A stretch of DNA of 64,000 nt. Source: Gnetum montanum. Lineage: Eukaryota > Streptophyta > Gnetopsida > Gnetales > Gnetaceae. The DNA lies in the NCBI GenBank assembly GCA_015680685.1, contig MNCI01017582.1, forward strand, positions 64,001 through 128,000, read 5' to 3'. This document shows positions 56,931-64,000 of the stretch, piece after piece; within the stretch, counting starts at the first letter, position 1; the number at the start of each line of letters is the position of its first letter. A program made the translations under genes and the position numbers. A model generated the notes under the pieces. It had not been told where the DNA came from. It ran no database searches and saw only the letters and a program-made list of their open reading frames with translations.

Positions 56931-59500
56931 TAACATAATACAAGATCCTAATATTTTAAAGGATATGCATAGATTCACATATCCTTAAAACTTATAATTC
57001 ACATATGCATAGATTTCTGTAACCTCAAAAAAGCAATAATTAAAGATAATTTCCTATTACCAAGTATTGATCAACTTGTTGAAACAATATCTAGTCAAAT
57101 ATTACTATCTTTTATGGATGGTTTTAAAAACATAATAAAATTAAAATTAACATAGAACATTAGGTATACATAACATTTATGATACCTTGGGGAACCTTTT
57201 GTTATAGTATGATAACTTTTAGATTAAAAAATATTGGAGTCACATATCAATGAGTAATGACATATGTTTTGAATGATCTTATGCTTAGCCTATGAAATGA
57301 TTATGTAGGTGAAATAGTAGTGAAATCCAAAATACCCAATGACCATGCTTAATGTTTGCATATTATTACCCAATATTATCTTATATATGAGCTTAGGTTG
57401 AATTCAAAGAATTTCATTTTCAGTGTTGAAATGGAAAAAATGCTTAGCTTTGTAATCTTAAAAATTATAATATGTGTTAACCTAGATAGTGTCAAGGCCA
57501 TATTCAACATGCTAGAACACAATAACCTTAAAGAGTTGCAAGGATTACAAGGAAGATTGTAGTTCATTTGTAGGTTCATTTCTATGCTAAATGATAAACT
57601 AGAACCTATGCAACACCTATTCTTAAAATAGTCAATTTCAATTAGGATGAAACTTGCTAAACTACCTTTGATGACATTAAGCAAGAATTAGCTTAGCTAC
57701 CAATGATGTATATGCCACAAAAAGCTAAGAAATTTTACATCTACCTAGGAATCTCTTATACTTCTATTACTTCCTTACTTTGTCAAAAGTCAGATGATGG
57801 AGAGAATACATGGTTCTATTAACTAAGTCATGCCATTGTAGCCTATGAGACTCAATATGTCATAGTTGAAAATAATTTTCAATCCCTAGTCTATTCTTTC
57901 AAGAGTTGATGATAGTACCTTTTTTAAGTGAATGTGAATATTATTTACAAAGATAATATACTAACAACCATTAATTTTAATATATATAAAAATAGTAGAT
58001 TAATTTGATGGAAACCAATAGTAATCAAATTTGATTTATATTTTATCATAAAAACTATAACTAAACAATAAGCTATTACTAGTTAAATGATTGTGCCCCC
58101 TACTAAAGATAATGCTACCATAGAGCATGGATTTCTAGATAAGCATATCAACACTATTAAGAATATATCCAAAGGATATGAAACCATATCAATTTTTATG
58201 GAGCCTCTAATGCACATAGGGCTAGCATTGTAGCCACTCATTTTTTCCTCAGGTGACATCTCATCCTTAGATTTTCATTTTCATTTTCATTTTCCATATA
58301 CCAATAATTTGGTTAAATACAAAGATCTTATTCATAGACTTATGGTAGCTCATAATGAAAATTTTACATGACTAATTATTAAAGGTAATTCTCAAGTTAT
58401 TATCAACTAGGCAACTGATATCTATGCTTATAAAGTTGAACACTTATTGTGATACTATAACTTGGGAGAAAAGGTAATTGAAACTTTTGAGAACATTGAC
58501 ATATAACATATTCCTTGCAATGAAACATGTTAGCAGATACCATAGCCACTTTGGTGATAACCATAATGTCTAAAGTACTCTATAAGTTACCATTAATGAC
58601 AATAGCTTGTGCTCAATCCATAATACAAGAGAACCAAGAGTTGTTTATTATCAACATATATGATGATGTTTAACCTAAGTGGTTTGATGATATTATGTAT
58701 TATATATCACATGATGAACCACCTCAACATTTAAATTCAAGCCAGAAATATATTTGATATAAGATAGCTAATCAATATGCTATCTTGACCAACAAAATAT
58801 TGTGTTAAATATGATATGATGGTATATTATTAGTTTACCTCAAAAACGTTGAAGCTCAAATAGTATTACAAGAAGTGCATCAAGGACTATCTTGAGGACA
58901 TATAGGACATAGAGTTATGACCATTAAGATTAGATGTTTAGGTTATTATTATCCTTACATGAAGCACAATTTCATGTAAAAGGTAAATACTTGTAATACT
59001 TTCCAATGACATAGCAACCTTATGCATGTTCCATGAATAGAGTTACATATAATAGAGATAATCTAGTCCTTCCAATGATGGAATCTTGATATTATGAGAC
59101 CGATAATAGAAAAATCATCTTTAAATCATAGTTTCATCATCCTACCTCTAGAATTATAGATCCCAGATATTAGACTAGTATTCTCTCATCCCATCAATAA
59201 AGAATAAAATAATGTACAACACATCATTAATCTTAACTCAGTGGAATAACATCACTTGTAGGTACTTATCAACATCAAGTGCTACAAAGAAAGGAATAGG
59301 TAACGACATCACTTCAACCTAAACCAGTGAAACATTCAAAATTCTACTAATAAGTTTGCATCAAACTAGGAGGGCTAATTTCTAGTTACTAACGCCTATG
59401 TTAATGACATGTGCAAAATTTCTAACATGGATGGAACTAAGCTATTCAATACAATCAACTACTCATACCTAAATCCATATCATATCTAATTCTAACCTTA
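56931..59500 (+). pseudogene. Tat/Ogre-type RT, dual RNase H and integrase remnant
   Basis: Probably the 3' half of the element whose gag-protease lies at 33700-36913 and 49202-49640. RT from about 56995: ICIDFCNLKKAIIKDNFLLP, SIDQLVETISSQ, LLSFMDG, FRLKNIGVTYQ. The catalytic box reads YVGE instead of YVDD (near 57305), followed by IVVKSKIPNDHA, then LRLNSKNFIFSVE and LKELQGLQGRL (57520-57560). First RNase H near 57720-57910 (YIYLGISYTSITSLL, DDGEN). A second, archaeal-like RNase H near 58280-58540 (YTNNLVKYKDLIHRLMVAH, IIKGNSQVIIN), typical of Tat. Integrase zinc region near 58860-59010 (GHIGHR, LGYYYPYMKHNF). The core is mostly lost. C-terminal NMDGTKLFNTINYSYLNPY at 59425-59485. Heavily stopped. 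Confidence 0.7.
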
Positions 59501-60417
59501 TTTCTATTTCTATTAATATATTAAACTAGGTATGAAGAGAGTGGCTAGATCTCTTCACTCTACTGCACACAAGTAAGTGAATGCATCTATTATGATACTC
59601 TTTTCACCATTTGTTCTCTTCTAGAATGACTAAAAGATACTATCAACATTATTAACCCCATTAAGCATCAATGCTCATGAATCTTTGAAGATATTCATAT
59701 TATGAGAACCTATGTTAATGTCCATAAACATATCTTCCAAGAATAAGAATTACTTGTTATCTATTTCCATCTCTCTACATCTTCATGTGTGAGTATATTT
59801 TATAAGTGGCTAATTAGTTTCTACCTAGTTATGTTGACAATTTGTTTGAAAAATGCCACAAATATTATATATATCAATCCACCAAGTTACCTCATAACTT
59901 TAACATATCTTACTTTATAGATTTTTTAACTGTGTTAACCAGAGTTTCCTTCCTCATTTCCCTTCCTTGTCTCCTTTCATGATAGTATTCATAACCATGT
60001 TATTGACTATGAAACATTCCCTCACATAATATTTTTTTATTTAATCCTACACACATGAATTATTGACCCCATGCTAGATGATAGCAACAACTACTTATGT
60101 CTAACTTTTTAACATAACCATGAAACTAAAATATTTCAAAAGCATGAAATTAAAATATTTCTAAACCACAGTATCTCTAGAGATGTTGTCCAAATTTACT
60201 ATAGAGTATTGACAAGCATGGTAATATTTATAAAACAACATGAAAAGAAGAGGGTCATCATGAAGTTCAATAAATGTTGGACTATGAGTATCACAAAAGA
60301 TATGCCAAGTTTATCATAATGGATCATTATTTTTAGAAAGATAGTCATCGATGACCAAATTGTAATCAATTCTTATGATCTTTAAAAGAAAAAAAAAAAG
60401 AGGCCATTGACACATAA
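59501..60417. other. No supported gene
   Basis: AT-rich sequence after the Tat integrase end. It may be that element's 3' untranslated region. No LTR pair, primer site or domain recognised. Confidence 0.4.
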
Positions 60418-61011
60418 TGTCACATCCCCATTCCAAAATGATGTTTTTGACTAATGAAGATGGTGTATCTTCATAACAAGTGTTATTGTTATCTTAACAA
60501 GATCCAAAAGGGTAGTTTTAATTAAGACATGAAAGGGAATGTTGTAATAATGGATGTGTCTCTTAAGGTAAGAGCTGGGGCTTTGAACTAAGGCATTTAT
60601 ACTTGGGGTTAGAGGTCATGCTAGCATGGAATGGCAGAGTTGGTAAAGCAAATCATGGGGTGGTGGAGCCAATAGGCAAGTCACAGGAAGCTAGGTGAAG
60701 TAGGATAGGAAGTGGACTAGCCATCCTTTCTAACTGGCCTAACCATGGTGGTAGTTCTAGATTTCCTCTAAGGGATAGATGCCAAAGGAACAAAACCCCA
60801 AGGAAGACTCTTAGATCATGATTCAGATATGCTATTCCATATAAATAAAGCATTCTTTTATTTCTCTTTCTACATTTTTCCTATTATTTCCTTTATACTT
60901 AATGCTAAATATCACTTATATTTTACATTTGATATATTTTATTTCTATGAAAAATGTCTAATATATCATATATTTCACATTTTCCATGACATCCAAGGAG
61001 GGGATGTCACA
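60418..61011 (+). repeat. LTR of a chromovirus-type Ty3/gypsy element (5' copy only)
   Basis: 594 bp with near-perfect terminal inverted repeats: TGTCACATCCCC at the start and GGGGATGTCACA at the end. TATA-like TATAAATAA at 60840-60848. It is followed by a primer site, so it is the 5' LTR. No second copy is seen before the window ends. Confidence 0.75.
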
Positions 61012-61013
61012 AT

Positions 61014-61031
61014 TAGTATCAGAGCAAACCA
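61014..61031 (+). other. Primer binding site, initiator-Met tRNA type
   Basis: TAGTATCAGAGC then AAACCA, two bases after the LTR. It matches the usual TGGTATCAGAGC motif of plant retroelements with one G to A change. Confidence 0.75.
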
Positions 61032-61070
61032 TGATCTAGGGACCATTCAAAATCATAGTCCAGCTACAAC

Positions 61071-61328
61071 ATGAATCGGATGATGAACCTTGAAGTCACA
61101 ACACATGGAAAGCCATTGAACATCATCAAATGTACCATATGTTTGGGATGCAAGTTAGAAGATACATTTCCATTGACTTCACAAACAATGGATCAAGCAT
61201 CTAGATCCCAGCAACCAACAAAATTTCTTTCATGGATATCATTAACTAATGAAGATTTGATGACACCTCATCAAAATTCATCAATTACAAGAGATGTTGG
61301 TAAGATAATGATCCACTGGTCTAGGTAA
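61071..61328 (+). pseudogene. Start of internal region, gag-like short frame
   Basis: An 85-codon frame from 61071 (MNRMMNLEVTTHG...) follows the primer site, where gag should begin. It contains C..C-type and Ser/Thr-rich sequence but no gag core. The element appears truncated soon after; later sequence has no gag or pol similarity. It may be a remnant of a gag N-terminus or chance. Confidence 0.3.
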
Positions 61329-61800
61329 CTCTTATCCATATTAATACTATAATTATTAATTATTTAGGATCATTGTTAAATTTCTTTCAAGAAAGTAAGT
61401 AACCATGACCTGAATTGATCTTGTTTTGTTGAAATTCACTATCCAAGTAATCTAGAAGATTCCAAGTTACCATATGTCAGCCTAGAAATGCTAGTTTGGT
61501 CCAGTGTGTAGTACTCGTTGAGACAATTCCAATGGTATAAATTTCATCTCAAATAAACTTACATTTTCGGAGATATTGATGTTTAAAGATTCTTGTTATA
61601 TGTGCAATAAAATAATATTAAACTATTAATTTATTAATTTATTATTTAAACAAAAAAAATGTCAAAATTTTAGGATCAAGAATCAACCCAAAATCTCTGT
61701 TTACCCATACCAAACCCTTACTTAATCATTAGTCAAACCACCATGTCAACCGCCAAGGTAAGCTGGAATAAAATAATAATAATAAGTTGGGAAAAAAAAA
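61329..61800. other. No supported gene
   Basis: AT-rich unique-looking sequence. No frame, repeat or motif that I can support. Confidence 0.4.
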
Positions 61801-62070
61801 CCTTTAATTTTGAATGGGAGGTCATGGGTTGAAACCCAGGCCCCATAATTTTAATTTAAAAAAAAGGATACATACATATATATATATTATATATATAATA
61901 ATTAAAAATATATAATGTTATATATATATATATAACATTATTTTAAAAATATATATAATATTAATTAAAAATTATAGTAAATAATATATATATATATATA
62001 TAATAAAATATAATTTTGAAAAAAAATGGAGGACAGGAGGTCTTGAGTTCAAATTCGAGCCCCAAAAAAT
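61801..62070. repeat. AT-rich tract with perfect palindrome, flanked by two copies of a short GC motif
   Basis: TA/AT runs fill 61870-62005, including a 28-bp perfect palindrome at 61913-61940 (TAATGTTA... ...TAACATTA). On each side is a similar motif: GGAGGTCATGGGTTGAAACC near 61817 and GGAGGTCTTGAGTTCAAATT near 62036, each followed by GCCCC. These resemble the T-arm/B-box region of a tRNA or SINE, but no A-box or cloverleaf is present. Confidence 0.6.
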
Positions 62071-62581
62071 ATAATAATAATATATATAAGAAAATAAAAA
62101 AATAATTTTGACTGTAGCTAGGCTTGTGGCCAACAATGACCAAAGTTGTGGCCAGCAACAACCAGGCTTGCATCCAGCCATGGCTAGGTTGCTGGAAAGC
62201 CATGAGAGGACTAGCCCTTGGGCCAACCCCAAGGGCAACCCATGGCCAGACCACCTACACCACATCATGCTATCATCCACTATCATATTGCACCATAGTC
62301 TATCACCATATTGTGCCTTGTGTGCCTCCACCCCCACCACTACTACCACGTTCTATAGTATATTGCCATGTCATGCCTACGCCTAAGCGTGTGCTTGCCA
62401 CTGAACTTCGTTGCACCAAAAACCCTTACTATCACCATCATCACCAAGGCTATTGGCATTGTCCTACCCTCACACATCCTACCTCATGCCACCTACCATT
62501 CCCATTACATGCCTACCATGTCCACCTATTGCTTGCTCATTGCCTACCATGCACACTGCCCATCACTGCCTTTCATTCCAC
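62071..62581. other. GC-richer non-coding stretch
   Basis: Sequence composition changes sharply to GC-richer, with loosely repeated words such as GTGGCCA and CCAACAA near 62125-62170 and CCATCATCACC-like runs later. Several long open frames exist on both strands here, but they overlap each other, are low in complexity and have no domain. I do not call a gene. Confidence 0.4.
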
Positions 62582-62888
62582 TGCCTCCAATGTCACCCAT
62601 CATTGCCTCTAGTGTTGCCCATCACTACCTCCCATGTTGTCCATCACTACCTCTAGTGCTACCCATTGCTACCTCCCATGTCATTCATCACTACCTCCCA
62701 TGCCACCCATTACTTCCTCTGGTGTCGCCCATCACTGCCTCCCGAGCCATCCATCATTGCCTCCAGTGCTACCCATCACTACCTCCCATGTTGTCCATCA
62801 TTGCCTCTTTTGTTGTCATCATTGCCTCTAGCACTGTTGATCACTGCCTCTAGTGCTACCAATAACCACCTCTAGTGTAGCCAATAAT
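62582..62888 (+). repeat. 22-bp minisatellite, 14 units
   Basis: Fourteen consecutive units close to TACCTCCCATGTTGTCCATC plus AC or AT, all 22 bp except one of 21 bp (62802-62822). Units diverge by a few bases, mainly at CTAGTG versus CCATG. As 22 is not a multiple of three, all three plus frames translate to the same shifting Pro/Ser/His-rich peptide over three units. This explains the overlapping open frames at 62108-62875; they are not genes. Confidence 0.85.
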
Positions 62889-63539
62889 TGCAAATTCTCC
62901 ATTATATGATGGAAAATTTTTAGTTTTCTATAAATTAATGGAAAATTTTGAAATTCCTATCAATTAACAGAAAAATCAAAAATTTTTCATTAAACTATTT
63001 AGGAACTTGTGAAAATAGTTTCCAAAATTAGAATTTGGTGTGATGGTAGCAACAGAGATAAAAATTCTACAATTAAGTCTACTCTCTCTAGAGTAGAACT
63101 GTGATGGATGACCTCTTGGGAAGTCTCATTTCTTACACCAAAGTACCTAGACTCCAAAAGCCATAAATTTTAATTTCAAAAATCTTTTTCAATAAACAAA
63201 GAGTCATTTTCTATGGATTTCAACCTTTTGAGTTCAATGGTAGAGCCAAATTCATCGTAGGGAACCCCAAAAATTAGTTTTTACTCACCCACTATAGTAC
63301 TTCAAGATCCTCAAAAATTTAATTTTCACACAACTTGAGCATACAATGTCCATTTTCAACATATGAATAGTCATTTCTAACATTTTTCACCCTTCTTAAC
63401 TCAATGGTGAGCTTAAACTTATCATCTAGGCATGCTCTAATTTAATGATATTATAAATTCAACATTTTAGGCTTTACGATTTAGTACATAATCCCTACAT
63501 ATAGTCTTAAGATCACTATGGCATGTTATTAGTTACACT
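62889..63539. other. No supported gene
   Basis: AT-rich with short imperfect repeats of GGAAAATTTT type near 62910-62980. Nothing else seen. Confidence 0.4.
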
Positions 63540-63810
63540 ATTAGAGTCAGTGTTCTCAAGGGGGGTAGAAAGGTCATCAAAAATAATATAGTTAAATATT
63601 ACTAAAAATTAGGTAATGTAATTATATATTACTAAAATTAGATAATATAGTTACTTATTATTATATGATGTTAAATATTACTAAAATTAGATAATGTAGT
63701 TAAATTAGTTAAAAAATCAGTTGTTGTATCAGCATCAGTCGATTATTAGTTAATGAATCAATCGATGTATTAGTTAATGATCAGCTAATGTATTAGTTGG
63801 AGAATTAGTT
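63540..63810. repeat. Degenerate short tandem repeats
   Basis: Around 63580-63700 the word ATATTACTAAAATTAG and neighbours (ATAGTTA, ATGTAGTTAA) recur about four times. From 63720 to 63810, ATTAGTTAATGA-like units follow. The period is irregular. The end, 63811-64000, shows nothing definite. Confidence 0.5.
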
Positions 63811-64000
63811 TAAGAAATATAACAATATTCAAACCATCAAGAAAGGATATATTAATCCATTCTACAATCAAAACATAGGGCAAAACAACACGGAAACTCA
63901 AAATGTCATTTTGACAAGGAATATGATACTCATGAAGTGAAATGATCTAGAAAAGAATCCAACAATAGAAATGAAAGTTGCAACATAAAATGTGCTTGCA

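Noticed and set aside
62030-62070. tRNA gene, from GAGTTCAAATTC
   Set aside because: Only a T-arm/B-box-like word is present; there is no A-box, anticodon arm or acceptor stem.
62108-62875. Several overlapping frames up to 162 codons, Pro/Ser/His-rich
   Set aside because: Low-complexity translations of the 22-bp minisatellite and its GC-richer flank; all three frames are open for the same reason and no domain is seen.

Overview
This is a stretch of repeat-filled nuclear DNA from a plant with a large genome. I base that on families seen only or mainly in plants: Athila-type and Tat/Ogre-type Ty3/gypsy elements with plant-style primer sites, a chromovirus-type element, and a plant LINE. A gymnosperm or a similar repeat-rich seed plant is possible, but the species cannot be fixed. 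I found no intact host gene, no rRNA or convincing tRNA gene, and nothing bacterial. Almost all coding sequence is decayed transposon protein with many in-frame stops. Four single N's mark assembly joins, three of them next to duplicated sequence.

Layout. 1-1396: decayed LINE reverse transcriptase, split by element A. 1397-7622: element A, an Athila-like LTR element with gag but no pol. 7623-18460: decayed sequence holding a plus-strand Tat/Ogre gag-protease (12431-14360) between minus-strand coiled-coil-like frames. 18461-27937: element B, an Athila element with gag, protease, RT, RNase H and integrase remnants and a truncated 3' LTR. 27938-28966: unassigned LTR-like DNA. 28967-31340 (minus): chromovirus-type gag, protease and RT fragment. 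33700-36913 (plus): Tat/Ogre gag-protease. 36914-49201: element C, a full-length Athila element carrying an extra frame between pol and the 3' LTR. 49202-49640: the rest of the Tat protease region, so C is nested in it. 50030-52850 (minus): another long decayed frame. 55420-56930 (minus): Tat integrase. 56931-59500 (plus): Tat RT, two RNase H regions and integrase. 60418-61328: 5' LTR, primer site and start of a chromovirus-type element. 61330-64000: AT-rich DNA with a long palindrome, a 22-bp minisatellite and degenerate repeats.

Elements A, B and C are subfamilies of one lineage. They share a tRNA-Asp-type primer site, a TGGGGGTA-type polypurine tract, TGATG...CA LTR ends, a similar R-U5 and a conserved 3' untranslated region, but their U3 regions differ. 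A has kept the cis-acting signals and gag and lost pol, so it could only have moved with proteins from relatives such as B or C. Stops fall mostly where Gln, Trp or Arg codons are expected, and all primer-site mismatches are transitions; both fit decay of methylated cytosines. The main interest is the nesting order, the extra frames, the U3 repeat architecture and the assembly errors, rather than a working gene system.
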